Of a stretch of DNA of 64,000 bases, positions 1 to 12,267 are shown piece by piece. The DNA lies in contig OY856187.1 of assembly GCA_963693315.1 (NCBI GenBank), positions 40,971,242 through 41,035,241 of the forward strand. The letters run 5' to 3'. Each line of letters begins with the position of its first letter. The stretch's first letter is position 1. Source of the stretch: Diogma glabrata (taxonomy: Eukaryota > Arthropoda > Insecta > Diptera > Cylindrotomidae). Both the position numbers and the translations under genes were made by a program. A model generated the notes under the pieces. The model ran no database searches. It saw nothing but the letters and a program-made list of their open reading frames with translations, and had not been told where the DNA came from.

Positions 1-35
1 TAGAGCTGTGAAATTTCAGCCCTTCCATATTTTTA
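1..35 (+). repeat. Terminal fragment of GTCY-family dispersed element
   Basis: The first ~35 bases match the end of the long dispersed element seen in full at 33735-35327 (shared words: agagctgtga, tttcagccc, tccatat). Only the terminus lies inside the window; the rest of the copy would be upstream. Seen directly by comparison with the copies at 12268, 33735, 41611 and 51368. Confidence 0.7.
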
Positions 36-419
36 TTTTAATATAGTCAATAAAAATTATTCACAAATTTCTATAGTTATAAACAAATAAAATGTTAAAA
101 TCGATTTTTAGTGACTGCCCTACAAAAATAATCAGTGTTTGATATAACCATCGTATTTTACGTTAAATTTTCAAGAAAAACGTATTTTTAATTAATAAAG
201 AACTTAGTTTTACTCTTAGAAATAAATTGATTTAAATAAATAAATTAATGAATCCAGTGCGGGACAACAAAAATTTATGGAATTTTTTGTCTTTCCGCGC
301 TCGACAAATTAATCTATTTCTAATGCTACTCGTACACGAGAGAGCAAAATTGCAGGTGTCAGAGAGAAAGTGTCTGACTTATTGCTCAACTGTTTACACA
401 TATTAATTTGCTAATAATT

Positions 420-790
420 TTTATAGATATCACATTTTTGAAGTGAAAACTTTTTTAGGCGCGTTATGCAATTTTGTATGGGAAAAAATCGAGTTATCAT
501 TTATACAAATTTCCAAAATATTTTGAAATATAAAACACCTTTATCTGTTCTTAACGTTTCAAATTGCAATATGAATATCGCGGTCGACTGAGGTTCTATA
601 GGTCGTGAGCTCAATTCCTGGAGTGGTACGTTTTTTTTAAATTTTTATTAAATAACATTAAAATGTTATCATGCTAAATAAATATTGAATATATTTCAAA
701 TTAAAAGTATGTCTGTTTGTCCTTTTTGCATTAATACACCATTTATACGATCACCTTGAAAATTTGGGAAGTTATTGTGTACCAAAACCC
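420..790 (+). repeat. Dispersed repeat with an inverted partner at 19.7-20.06 kb
   Basis: Blocks around 540-600 (a run ending acgtttcaaattgc, then an atatcgcggtcgactga block) and around 715-780 (tccttttgcattaa, gggaagttattgtgta) reappear in reverse complement at 19690-20060. A stretch at 596-630 (gtcgtgagctcaattcc) is loosely like a tRNA B box, so a SINE origin is possible but weak. No coding capacity. The short ORFs across 696-1079 overlap on both strands and look like chance. Confidence 0.5.
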
Positions 791-959
791 ATTCGGTTGT
801 AGCACTAACAAAATTTCTAATTCCCCAAATTTTCCGTTCGGTGGTAGCATTAACAAATTTCATGGTATTACCAGTAACGATGACATCAATAATAACAATA
901 TTTGTGTTTGTAGTCAAGCCCGTATGGTTTTTCTTTTTATTTTTACTGATAATAATTGT

Positions 960-1960
960 TATACAATATTGAACAGTCATCTGTTTATTTTTAAGGCAAC
1001 AGTTTTTGTATTAACTATCAACATGCAACGTTTTTTGTATTCATATTCAACAATCACCTGTTTATTTTTGGTGCAATAATTTTGTTTGTATTCATATTCA
1101 ACAATCAGCTGTTGATTTTTGGTGCAACGATATTGTTTGTATTAATATACTACGGCTACGGTTCGATATATGGTATCCGCCCCCTGGGGGTGGGGGTGGG
1201 TTCGATGGAAAGCTTAGGTGGTGGGGTTTATATATAGGTATCATAGGCCGGAGGGGTGGGGTTTAGGTTATTTGAAATGAAATATTTTATATAATAAATA
1301 TAATATTTTATGATATATTATGTTTGTTTCACTCGATTCTGCGACCCTGCAGACCTTCGATCAATAATAAAATTTTGAAATTCTTTTTAGATTTTAGAAC
1401 AATTCTGGTAATTTTCTATGTTAAGTCTATGGAGAACCTAACTCCCCATAACTCCTAAACCCCACCCCTCCGGCCTAAGGTACCTACATATATATAACCC
1501 CCACCACCTAAGCTTTCCAACGAACCCACCCCCAACCCCAAGGGGGGGCGGATACAATATAACGAACTTGTGCCCAGTAAATGATTCATATGTAATTTGC
1601 ATTCATCACCTTTTTTTTTATGCAAAAATTATTGGTTTACGTGATTTATTAGCTTACGTGAGGTATTACTCATTACTTGTGAAAGCAGTTAGATATCACT
1701 AACCAAGGTGAAATCATTGAGTAGTGGTTGATAAATTGTATTCAGTCAACGTTTATAGGTTGGGAATAACCCACTATTGTTTGTACGAAGAAATTAGGAA
1801 CTCTGAATTATGTAGGTCATATTTTATTATGTGATAGTTTTTGCTGTTAAAAAAATGAGATTTTTGATCTCTGCTGTTGTGAAATTGTAGTGCTGAAAGG
1901 TTTCTATGTTTTATTGCAATGCCTACTACACAACACTTTTTATTTAAAAAAATATAACTT
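960..1960 (+). mobile_element. LINE-derived non-autonomous repeat, interrupted by a MITE
   Basis: Bases 960-1150 hold two to three degenerate ~65-bp tandem units containing caacaatcacctgttta and tttttggtgcaac. Bases 1568-1760 continue with a block holding agatatcactaaccaaggtg. The same blocks occur in the same order at 18200-18690, so this is one repeat split by the MITE at 1161-1567. Bases 1918-1955 match the 3' end of the Jockey-like LINE described at 5368 (cctactacacaacactttttatt plus an A-rich tail) in plus orientation. I infer an internally deleted LINE derivative made of a 5' region joined to a 3' end. Confidence 0.55.
1161..1567. mobile_element. GC-rich MITE or fold-back with ~115-bp terminal inverted repeats
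   Basis: The left arm (1161-1275) and right arm (about 1440-1567) are reverse complements with a few mismatches and small indels. Both carry tatccgccccc, gggtgggttcg, gaaagcttaggtggtgg and ggccggaggggtggggttta. The ~165-bp centre is AT-rich and non-coding. It is inserted in the repeat at 960-1960. Family unknown; the arms are strikingly GC-rich against the surrounding DNA. Confidence 0.8.
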
Positions 1961-4900
1961 TTGTACATATTTTACATAAAACCATAGTTGTATTTTAATA
2001 TTTAGAATATTTTATGTTAATTGTTTTAAAATTCATTACAATAACTGCATATTTATCATATAGCCATATTGAATTACTATTAGTTTAATTGGGGGATTTT
2101 AAGAAACGCCTTCTTCCCTTTGATATTTGATATATGATATATGAATCAGACACTAGTTATAAGATTTAGATCATAGTTTTTAAATTAACTAGTGAATCAT
2201 TGTGTAGCAAAGTTTTTTAAACAAACGCTAACCATAGCATAGGCAAAAAATACAAAGTTTTCATTCAATATTCCACACAAAAAATCTCAACTCTGAACTC
2301 AATAAATCTTTCAAATTTTCACAATATGTCAGATAACTTTTTTCTTAATATAATTTTTTTCAATTTGAAACTTGTTGTATTTCACAGTACATAATCTGTA
2401 AAATAATTTCTCGTTTCTTGTTTTGATTAGGGTGGTCTGTGCAAATAAATCTATCTCTTTTATTATAAACTGACCGACAAACTGAAATAAAAACTAACAC
2501 ACAAATAATCTAACCAATAAATAACAACTGTTGTTTTGTCGACCACAAACATCTTCTAAATTGTTAAATTTTTCTTTTTATCTCTAATTTTCCTCCAACT
2601 AGTTTCATCATAAAACTTATATATTTCTAATACATTGGATATAATTTTATAAGAAAAAAATATATGATTAAAGATTTTGGTCTTGAAATAGTTTTGTATT
2701 TAATGTGATTATTGTTTTTATATTTTGTTGATTTTATTGCGGTTTGTTTACTGCGTGGAGCTTAAACTCCCGAAAACACAAACATTATTGTTTTAATAAA
2801 ACTAAGCGGTTTCTTAGTTCTTAATTGCGTGTTCATATTACTCAAATAGAGTTCAGATCGAAGAATATCTTACAAAGTAGGTTAGAGATATTATAAATTT
2901 ATTTATTATTAAACAATAAACCATAAAAAAACTTTAATATTATTTCACATCTCAATAAAATATTTTTAATTGAGTTTTTGTTTCCAACCAAAACAAGATA
3001 TTTCCATCTCAATGATACAAACATTTTCTTTTTTATTCCACAAAACATAAAACCTTACAATAAAATGGGTAACAAAATATTATAATAACAGAAAAACTAA
3101 CTTTGAATAATATAATTTATTTGTGTTAAGATAACAAAACTATGTCAGGTAGTTTAATTTGACATTTTATCTTAGCTCTAAAGCACAGATTAACATAATT
3201 CTCTGTCTATCTTTTAGGTTTTTATATGATTTAACAGATAATGAGAGTCGCAGATTATAAGAGATTAGATTTTGCCAACAGTTCTGGATAAATTCATGGA
3301 TTGAATGTTTTTAATGGAATGTTTGCTTGGTATGTTATTGTTCTCTTACTTTAGTTATGATTCAGTTTTAGCAACTATTTCATACACGACAATCCTATAT
3401 TAAATTGAAAACCCAAAACATACAATAACAGACACTTCATTCCATTGTTTTTATGAACAAAGCACAAATAAAAAAAAAGTTTCGAATTTATATTTTCTGT
3501 TTTCCTGGCTTACCTACTAAGAATTAAAACCTATATTTATTACAATTGTGTTCTGTTTTTCTGGTATTTGTAAGTGAAAATTTTATTTTTATTTGTGAGT
3601 TTGAATCACCAAAACTAATAATAATAGGAAATTGAAGAAAAATGGTTACTGAAGATTACATATTGTACACCCATTTCCTTTATTATGTTTGCCAGACTTT
3701 TTTCCTTTCGTTTAATTATTCTGTTTTTTATGATTTATAAAGGGCGCGTTATATTGAACGAAAATAATATATGTATACAGTTACAGGTTGTAAACGGAAA
3801 AAGGAAACGGTATTTTGAAAAAATTCTTAGATTGTTTGGCTGATTCACAAGCTCTGAAATTATTTATCAGTTTGAAAATTTCAAAGAGTTGTGATTTTCC
3901 TCTATACACTAAACAAAATTAACAGTGACAAAAGACTTGCCATTTTGTTTACTTTGTTATATATGATTAAAGCTCTTTGTGTTATTCAGACACCTGAAAC
4001 TTGTTTCCTTCCACTTTTGTAAGTTTCTATAGACTCATTTAAAAAATCAACCCTTTGTTTATTTTAATTTTATTTTAAAAACTGTATCCTTAGTAGCCGC
4101 AATTGTGCTGATGGAGAAAATAGGTTGCCCAGTATTCGGTATCAAACAACTGTTGTGGTTGGTGAAAAACTAGGACCACCTATCATAACATGTACAAGAG
4201 TAGTGGTCGGACCGTAAACAAACCATGCCAGAGTACGTTTTTAAAAATTAAAAGTTACTGAAACCAACTTCCAGTGGTCAAGCTAAAAGTGCTAGTTAAA
4301 CGTACGTAGACAACCTTAAGGAAAAAAATTATGCCTTATTAATGCATTTTGTAATCTTAGAGCTTCGTTATATGATAAAAGACGGGTTAGACCACTTAAT
4401 TGAAGCCTAATACACTACACTATAGTAACTTGTATAGAGAAATTATTCGTAGAAAAGCTAATGAGATAGATAAATCATCAACAAGTAGATGAAAGACTTA
4501 AACCACAGACAATTAATCAAAACTAGATTTAATATCCTCTATATAGATTTAATATCCTCTATATAAACAAAATCCTGACTAAGCAGATCTGCTACGTTAA
4601 ATCAAAAACGGAAACACATCAAAAAGGTTATAGAGCAAGCAGAACTGATTCTTACTGAAAACTTGTGCTAAAATCTATATTGCAGTACATGTTAAATTTA
4701 TTAGCGATAGGCAAATTCTTACCACGGGCCTTGGCTCAGATGACATTAATCAGTCTAACCATATAATTAGATGGATATGCTTCGGTTAATGCGAGCGATT
4801 AATTTCCAATCTCGCTCTTTTATAAAAAATGTCCAAGCTATATGGCACTGAAAACAGAAGGTATTGGGATAAAGAAATAAGCATTAGAGGAGAGCGGACA

Positions 4901-5034
4901 AGCCATAAAATTAAAGACTGTCAAGAACTTCCAAAGCTTGCTATCTGCAAGTTAAGAAAAATCCATGAAAGTTTCAAGTTAAATTGTGCTCGAAAAGATT
5001 AACCGATTTGAGTTAATTTGGAGAGGTACTAAGT
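1961..5034. other. AT-rich non-coding stretch
   Basis: No ORF of note and no RNA gene seen. A 20-bp unit (atttaatatcctctatatag) is directly repeated near 4529-4565. Otherwise it holds only unclassified AT-rich sequence, possibly very old repeats. Confidence 0.5.
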
Positions 5035-5260
5035 AAGGCTTTATAAAAATGTTATTTTGAAATGCCTCCTACTCAGATAGGAACAATCAGCGACTATGAA
5101 GTTTGAAAAGTGCCTAAAACTACTCCAAAGTTTTGTGAATGTATAAAGTCTAATTTATTTATATTCTCTTCGGGATAGTATTTGAAATCACGCCAGACAC
5201 TTAGTATCGCGGAAACCCCCTGCCAGACACCCTTAAACTTTAATAGATAGTTATTAAACT
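5035..5260 (+). repeat. Solo arm of fold-back element
   Basis: Matches one arm of the palindromic elements at 24221-24782 and 48748-49344: a tcctactcagataggaac block, tatgaagtttg, attctcttcgggatagtat, and gccagacacttagtatcgcgg followed by ccctgccagacacccttaaa. The second arm and the outer terminus are absent, so it is a truncated, diverged copy. Confidence 0.75.
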
Positions 5261-5446
5261 TACCTTATAGTATAAAAGCTAAATTTTTTATACATATGTT
5301 ACTTGGGAAACTAACAGAAGATATTTTCTTAGCAGTGAGACTGTTTCGGGAAGAAGCATGTTTTTTATTTTTATTTTTTTTTTTTTAATAAAAAGTGTTG
5401 TGTAGTAGGAATTACAAAATGTGTCCAAACAACACATAGATACCTT

Positions 5447-6049
5447 TTAAGACCCAGGTCCCACAACATCATGCGTCTTGAGGTATAGGTGGACGCTTTT
5501 TTTAAATCTTTGTGGATTGAAAGCACTCGAGACTATTGATTCAGGCAAAGTATTCCATGTGTACGATGTACGTACAAAAAAATCCCTTTGCATTCTATTA
5601 CTATGACAGTGAGTAATCTCGACAGTCCGACCACCTGCACAAACCGATTGACAAGTAAAACGGGGAACAACATATGTCTGAGGCATTATGGACCTGATTT
5701 CATCCGAGCACTGCTGGTGACGATATTTATAAAAAACAACGAGATCAGCAACAGTGCGACGATGTTGTAGGGAATCAAGATCTAATGTTAAATCTCGATC
5801 ACCCACAATTCGTATAGCACGCTTTTGAACAGAGTCCAAAAGTGCTAGGATAGTAACAGATGCAGCACCCCAAACTTGACAACAATACTCCATACAGGGA
5901 CGAATATAGGACTTATAAATGTGGAGTAATTGATGCGAAGTAAAATATTTTTTACATCTATTGAGGAGGCCGAGTTTTCTTGGCGCGCTCTTTGCCATGT
6001 CCATTATATGATCGTTCCAGAGTAAGTCATTGGATATTGTGACTCCCAA
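5447..6049 (-). pseudogene. LINE ORF2 C-terminal region
   Basis: 200 codons typical of the region after the RT in Jockey-type elements: LLWNDHI, SYIRPCMEYCCQVWG, QKRAIRIVG, LQHRRTVADL, and RDFFVRTSYTWN near the end. It reads in the same frame as the RT segment at 6817-6365. Parallel segments occur at 52731-53177 and 58073-58540, which makes it a good family marker. It is not a separate gene. Confidence 0.85.
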
Positions 6050-6269
6050 TAAACGAATGCTTTCACATTCGTCTAGTTGGTTATATCGTTGGGAAACTCG
6101 GTCTTTGATCTGGAAACAACCAATAGCTGTGTTTTGGTGGAATTAAAATTAACCCAATTTTTGTCACCCCGATTTGCGACTTTTTTTTAGATCCTCGTTT
6201 ACATTTCTGGCAGCGTCTCTCCGGGCGGGATTTATTCGTTCATGCATTTTACCCTTTGAAGATAGGGGG

Positions 6270-7557
6270 ACTAGTGTACTATCATCTGCAAAACTATTTA
6301 TTGTGTTACTGGGGATTTTCAACAGTTCGTTGACATAAATTAGGAATAAAGTGAGAGATAAAACTTAGCCTTGGGGTACACCAGCGTTAATTAATTTGGA
6401 CTCAGAAGAGAAGCTATCTATAGATACCAAAATGTATTGGTTAGACAGAAAATGTTGAATCAACTTCACGACTGCGGGATGAAAACCGTACGCAACGAGC
6501 TTGTTGATCAAGTTGGCATGCCAGATTCGATAAAATGCTTTTGAGATGTCTAATGCGATTACGTACGTTTCACCACCTTTATCAAGTATGCTATTCCAAA
6601 GATGTGCTACATAGTTCAATAGATTGGTTGTTGATCTTTTGTTTCTAAAACCGTATTGGCTGTCAGATATCAAATGGTTGTCTTCCAAAAATTTGGATAT
6701 GTGTGAATTAATATATTGCTCGTACATTTTAGACAGGACTGGGAGTAAGGCTATTGGTCTATAATTTGAAATATCAAATTTCGTTCCTTTTTTTGGGACA
6801 GGCTGGACATTGGCCAACTTCCAGCAGGATGGATAAATACCAGATTTATAGGATTTATAGAATATTTCAGTGAGAGTTGGTGCAAGTTCTTTTGAAAATG
6901 TTTTTAGAATAACAGGAGGAATGTTGTCCAGACCAAGGTTTTGTTATTGTTTAACCCCCTTAAAAGTTTTTCGACAATTTTGGGTTTGAAATGTAATTGT
7001 TTCATATTGACTCCTGAAGACTAGATTTGGGGAATTTCTTTAGGAGTTTTTAAAACTGTCGAATTTGAAGCAAAGCGTTCCACGAACAATGTAGCTTTCC
7101 TTGCAGGGTCAGTAACGATTGAGTCACCATCGATGATAGAGGGGATAGAAGATTTTGTACCAGAATTTAAACAATTAATGGCACTGTAAAAACTTTTGTC
7201 AGAAATTGACATACTCGAAAGTTTTGCCGCTTTCGCTATGTCAATCTCTGCCTTTTCGTTTTCAATTATCTGGTTTGATATTTTGTTGGCCTTTAACTAT
7301 TGGGATCGATTGTCAGAATTCTTTTTATGAATCCAAATATTAAATTGTCTACGTTTGTTTCTAAGAGCCAATTTGGCTGCCTTTGAAAACAAATATTTTT
7401 GTTGGGGTTTCATTATTGAAAAGGGAACGAATTTGTTAATATCGAATTGAATGGTTTCAATAATGTTTTGAGCAGAAACATTTACATCGTCAGTATAAAA
7501 ACAATGACGATCAAAAGGGTAACCTTGAAAAAAACTTCGGACACCAATCGTGGCCAT
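6270..7557 (-). pseudogene. LINE ORF2 reverse transcriptase region (broken)
   Basis: In order: a short stretch after the endonuclease (7557-7297), a stretch at 7212-7021, then a changed frame at 6817-6365 with clear RT signatures. These are ISNYRPIALLPVLSKMYE (RT block 1), YGFRNKRSTTNLL, ALDISKAF (first catalytic Asp) and NAGVPQG near the end. A stop follows that Gly, and the FADD catalytic box is readable at about 6280-6292. At least three stops and one frameshift show decay. The closest relative in the window is the copy at 52659-54302. Confidence 0.85.
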
Positions 7558-7560
7558 TTT

Positions 7561-8358
7561 TCAAAAGTGAAATATCTTACGGGGTTTGGGAACTCTAGTT
7601 TGCAGCAAATCAGTTTTGATAACTGATGTGATTAGATAATGGTCAGAATTTCCAATACTACCCTTATTGACATCAACACTCGTAATATCTGGCATAGATG
7701 TGAGATAGAGGTCTAGGAGAAAACTATTGGCACCACCATTACGAGGAGTGAAAGTTGGATTTTTTACAATCTGCGTCAGGTCGTGCGATGCAGCAAATAT
7801 TTCTGCCTGCCTTCCATTGTTGTCGTCGTCGGTTGTTTTGGAGAATTCTAACCACGATTTATTTTGGACGTTGAAGTCACCGGTAACGGTAACCTCACAA
7901 TTTTGAAATTGTGCTCTAATTTCGTCCACAACGTTAGTCAAGTCATTAAAAAAATTGGGACTATGTTTGTTTGGGGACCGGTATAGAGCTATTGTGAAAA
8001 AAGAGATTTCAGGTAGACAAACCTTTAATACTACTGTGTTGTAGCCATCACCACGTAGTTCAAAATTTGGAAAGCGTTTATACGCAACACTCTCATGAAT
8101 GTACGCACATACACCTTGATGAAGTTTAAAAACTGATTCAAGCCTATATTTGGGATTTAGTGTTACGTCATAAGGATAGTTTTCAGAAACTTGTGTTTCT
8201 GTAAGAAAAAGAATATGTGGCTTGTCGTGCTCAAGATGATGTTGCACGGCATCTCGGTTGGCATTCAATCCACAAATATTTTGGATGTGTATTTTGAATT
8301 GTTTATCAAATGTAATCATTTGATCAAAATATAATTTTATAAATGGGTAACTAAACAA
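7561..8358 (-). pseudogene. LINE ORF2 N-terminal part: AP endonuclease domain
   Basis: 265 codons covering a complete-looking apurinic/apyrimidinic-type endonuclease. This nicks target DNA to start target-primed reverse transcription. Landmarks are an early Gln-Asn-Ile-Cys-Gly-Leu, Thr-Glu-Thr with the catalytic Glu near residue 55, YRSPN near residue 127, GDFN near residue 160, and a closing SDH near residue 243, all in family order. A stop at 7561-7563 cuts it from the rest of ORF2, which continues in the same frame at 7557. The Met at 8358 is the most upstream start; the true ORF2 start may differ. Non-functional as a full protein. Confidence 0.85.
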
Positions 8359-8600
8359 TAAATCCTATCATATAACAAAATATGACATAGGCCAACATTT
8401 CAATGCATCGTACTATTTTGTTCGTACTATTTCGTACTATTTGAAGAACTATTTTGTTTCCGCTTTTGTAGTTCATGCAATTTAGCTTGCAATTAGCACA
8501 TTTGATGTTTTTCTAGTCATCAAATCCAAATGGTTAAAAGTTTTTGTTGGGTTCTAAGAGCCAATTTGTCGGAAAAAAGAAATATAGAGCCCAAATTGGA

Positions 8601-9634
8601 TATTACTTCGGTCTGAAAGACCTAAGTATTACATTCATGAGCCAAAAGTGAAATTTTTACCCCCACTTTTGGGCATTTCTCGACGTTTTAAGACCTACTG
8701 ATTCTAAAAAAGCAAAAAAAATGTTTGTCTGTATGCCAGCCGGCCGGCCGGCGCTGGCCAACCGTCATTACCTACGAAATCTAGAAAACCACTGGAGAGA
8801 TTTCAAAAATTTTTTTTTCTAAAAATAGGTATACTCAATGTGCAGGTCCGAAAGGGCGATGTGTTTGATAACTGTACCGGAAGTGATTTAAAAAGTCATT
8901 AAGTGTGTCAAAAATAGCAAATGTCCATATTTTTGGCATAAAAAACGGTTATTTTTAGTGATAATGAGTAGTAAATTTGAATCTCGAGAAATCTGGATGA
9001 CTGACATCCGTATCCGGATGACTGACATCCGAAGACCAGCACCTTGATTATTGTTTTAGAAGTATGTCAAAAAAATCGTTAAATGTGTCAAAAGATTGAT
9101 TTTCATATATTTTGTTTCCCAATTTTTTTGAGAAACATATTATGGGAAATATTGCTTCGGTTTTCGACTAGAAATATATAAAACATAGAAATAATTATTT
9201 TTATGTCATGAAATGTAATTGAACATGAAGTGTGTCAAAACAAGAAAATTTACTTTGTTTTTGTTTAAAAAATGTTCATTTGAAGAGAAAGTGAGTAGTA
9301 ACATGGAATGTGGAGTAATCTTGATGTTAGATTATTGTTTTATAAGTTTGTTAAAAAATTATTGTCAAGTGTGTCAAAAGAATGTTACTCAATTTTTTGG
9401 AAAAAAATAAAATTAATTATTTGCATGACATGCAATTTTATTATTATTATTGAGAATTATGGCATTATAAGTTTCTCAAAAAAATAATGTCAAGTGTGTC
9501 AAAAGAATGATTTTCACTTATTTTTTTAGAAAAAAATAAAATTATTTATTTGTATGAAATAAATGTAATGAACATGAAATTATTATTATTGAGAGTTTTA
9601 TTGCATTATAAGTTTGTCAAAAAAATGTTGTCAT
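8601..9634 (+). mobile_element. GTCY-family element, copy B (3' part missing)
   Basis: Starts with the conserved hairpin terminus tacttcggtctgaaagacc (stem ggtct/agacc), then the ttacattcatgag and ctactgattctaaaaaagc blocks. A tetranucleotide stretch follows (gtctgtatgccagccggccg, 8727-8746), then two or three ~120-bp AT-rich units marked by gtgtgtcaaaa and ataagtttgtcaaaa. It stops before the opposite end. Compare the full copy at 33735-35327. Confidence 0.75.
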
Positions 9635-11650
9635 TCTATTGTAAATTTCAACATTCCATTTTATAATGATGTTTCGGCTTATTTGCTTAATAATTTTAAA
9701 TAACACCTCAAAACATTAACAAGCAAAAAATTATTCAACAAAAATATTTACAAGAAAAATATTTATCTAAAGCTTAAAACTTCCATCAAGAACAATTAAC
9801 TTAAAATATTTCCGTTTAAAAGTTGAACCTTTTATTTTTAGATTTACTTGATTAAATTTTTTACTCCTTTTGCTATTTAATATTAATAAGACAGTTTCTA
9901 GAAGAATCGTTATTTAAAATTTTGCATAAAAGATAGACAAATTTTTAATTAGAAAAGGTGCTTAGTTTTGGCTTCAGATGGAGAAAATAAGTCTGATTTT
10001 TCATTACACGTTCAAAACTTTAAAACAATATTTTTTGTTAGAATAACTCTATCAGAAAAACTGTTGTTTGCGAATAAATTAATTGTTTTTCTTCACTGTT
10101 GGTGGTTTGAGATTTATAGTACAAAGATTGTTTTTTGAACAGTTTTTTAGTATCAGTATGCATAGGTTATTCTGTACAATGATTCCATTGTGAGAAAGTT
10201 CTCGACTGCCTTTGGAGATGCACGTTTTGCCCAAACTTGTGATAAAATTGTTTTCGTGTTTCACCGTTGCAGGTATAAAACAATTCTCTTGATACGTTAA
10301 TGCTTTATAAAGCTTTATTTAAAATATAGCATAGTAACACACAAATTAAGTGTATAATGAACTTATACAAATTGCATTTACTCACAAAATCCATAATCAT
10401 GGTTATGTAACGTCCAGAACTTTATTCATATTTACAAACAAAAACTGAATATCTTCTCTTAATTCAATTTAAATACAAAACCAGTCATGCAAGCGTAGCA
10501 TTTTCATGTTCATTTGATAGATATTTGCTTGTCATGGTTTATCTCAGGTATACATATTATATCAAATACCATGAACAAAAGCGTGTAGACGATATTAATC
10601 CATAAAAATTAATTATCTTAAAAAGAAAATGGAATAATTTTTATTTGTGATGAAGAGTTAATTTATAACTCCATCATGAGAATCATTTTTCATAACAACA
10701 TCCCCCTATACAGATATGATATATACATATTTTTTCTAATTAAAACTCAAGCATCTCAGAAAAAACCAATATATAGTATTGACTATTGAACTATAATAAT
10801 TAGAAAATGTTTTTTACTCTTGTGTAATTATCTTTCTTTGAAATCGTATCACGTTTTTTTCGTTATGTGCTTTTTCTTTGAAAAGTTTACTTAAAAATGT
10901 TCATTAAAAATAATGTTCTCACATATTTCTCTTTAGAATTCTTTTTTAAATTATTTCACAGAAATACAGTTTTAAAGTTTTGTGAAAGATGCACGGGTGG
11001 GTTATGTAGGTACACTGTACATCAAAACCAATTTATAGAAACCTCAAGCACAATGGTATTGCTAGAAAGTAATTGAAGTTGTTGAGTGTAAATTAAATAG
11101 AAACTATGTTGAATTATCTAGTAGATTGAAATCAATTGAATGTAAGAGATAAATGTATTTTAAGGAAGCATAATAAAAATTGAGGTTTAAAAATGGTTTG
11201 GGGTTGAATTTTATATACATCAGAAAAAACCGTGTTTATCTATACGACACTATCGATTCAAACAGATAATTTAGTTTATTGCTGTGAGCAATTAATTTTA
11301 GGACGATGAATAATATTTTGGCATAGTTTTAAATGCTACTTCGTACTAGAGATGGCAAGTAAATATTTATTTGATCGTCAACCCAAGATTTTAAACTGCC
11401 ATAAAATGTAGATTGACGGTTAAGCAATAAGACAATGAACAGATCCTTCTGTCTGCTGGAATTCGAACTAAGAAACTGAAAATACAATAAAAAAAGCGAT
11501 GCTCTTCTGATTGCCTATTGTTTGAAAACCACCTCAGATACAAGCTAGATTAAGTGATCTACACAATTTGATTATCCACGACTACTAAAGAATATATGGT
11601 TTCCATGTGTATGTCTTCCATTGTAATTTTATACATTCTCTCACTTGATT
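9635..11650. other. AT-rich non-coding stretch
   Basis: No gene, no recognisable repeat of another copy in the window, and only chance ORFs such as 10079-10264. Confidence 0.45.
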
Positions 11651-11678
11651 TAGAATGTAACGCAATCGTTACATTCTA
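11651..11678. other. Perfect short hairpin
   Basis: The 12-base stem tagaatgtaacg is followed by loop caat and its exact complement cgttacattcta. It lies in non-coding AT-rich DNA. Function unknown; it could be the centre of an old palindromic insertion. Confidence 0.6.
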
Positions 11679-11942
11679 CAACAGTTCTATAGTTTATTAA
11701 ATACTCCCCTAACAAAATAAAAACTTAACATTTGTTGGTATAGTAATATCAAATGGTTAAAAAGAGAACAATCCATATTATATAAAATAAAAGATTTAAC
11801 ATCTTCCGTTATGTCAATTGTTTTGTATTTCTATGCTGTCTATGATATATTTCAATGGTGATAAAAACTTTCGAACGGAAACTGGAAATTATTCGAAATA
11901 TTTGGCAGTCGTGGATAAAATAGCATTTTGTATTCGCATAAG

Positions 11943-12028
11943 ATGATGGCAATTCTTCACTCAGATTAAACCCTCCACTCGCTTCGCTCCTTCCGTGAAA
12001 CTCCATCCTCGTGAAGAATTGCCATCAT
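11943..12028. other. Hairpin with 18-bp perfect stem and GC-rich loop
   Basis: atgatggcaattcttcac (11943-11960) pairs exactly with gtgaagaattgccatcat (12011-12028). The 50-base loop is more GC-rich than its surroundings (it includes ctcgcttcgctccttccg). It could be a small inverted-repeat element or a transcribed stem-loop. The overlapping 65-codon ORF is probably chance. Confidence 0.6.
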
Positions 12029-12267
12029 TCTAAACTCATACAAGAATCTACTATTCTGCCCATTACCGTAATCAACATTAAAAGTTTTTAACCCAGCAAC
12101 ACTTGGTGATGAACTGAGCAGTCCTGATCTGAAAAAACAAAAATTTAAAAAATTTAGCTTTACCTCCGGTTTATATAGTAAAGTTATTCTTACTGTATTT
12201 AAGCTTTTGCTTTATTTGTTTGAAAAAAATTTTTGTGTGTGAACATTTGATTTTGTAAAATAGAAAA

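Larger units (their letters stand above)
5368..8400 (-). mobile_element. Jockey-like non-LTR retrotransposon, copy 1
   Basis: On the minus strand the order is AP-endonuclease (8358-7561), linker, reverse transcriptase (about 7200-6290), C-terminal domain (6049-5447), then a short 3' UTR ending in a T-rich run on the plus strand (5360-5392), the complement of a poly(A) tail. The same 3' end (gtgttgtgtagtaggaatta on the plus strand) occurs at 52678 and, diverged, at 47585, 50212 and 58020. No ORF1 is visible upstream of 8358, so the copy is 5'-truncated or ORF1 is lost. It is inactive because of stops and a frame change. The FADD-type RT active site fits the Jockey/CR1 group; the exact clade is not determined. 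The 5' limit near 8400 is approximate. Confidence 0.85.

Noticed and set aside
696..1079. Three overlapping ORFs on both strands
   Set aside because: They overlap each other and the tandem units of the LINE-derived repeat, have no domain, and arise from AT-rich repeat sequence.
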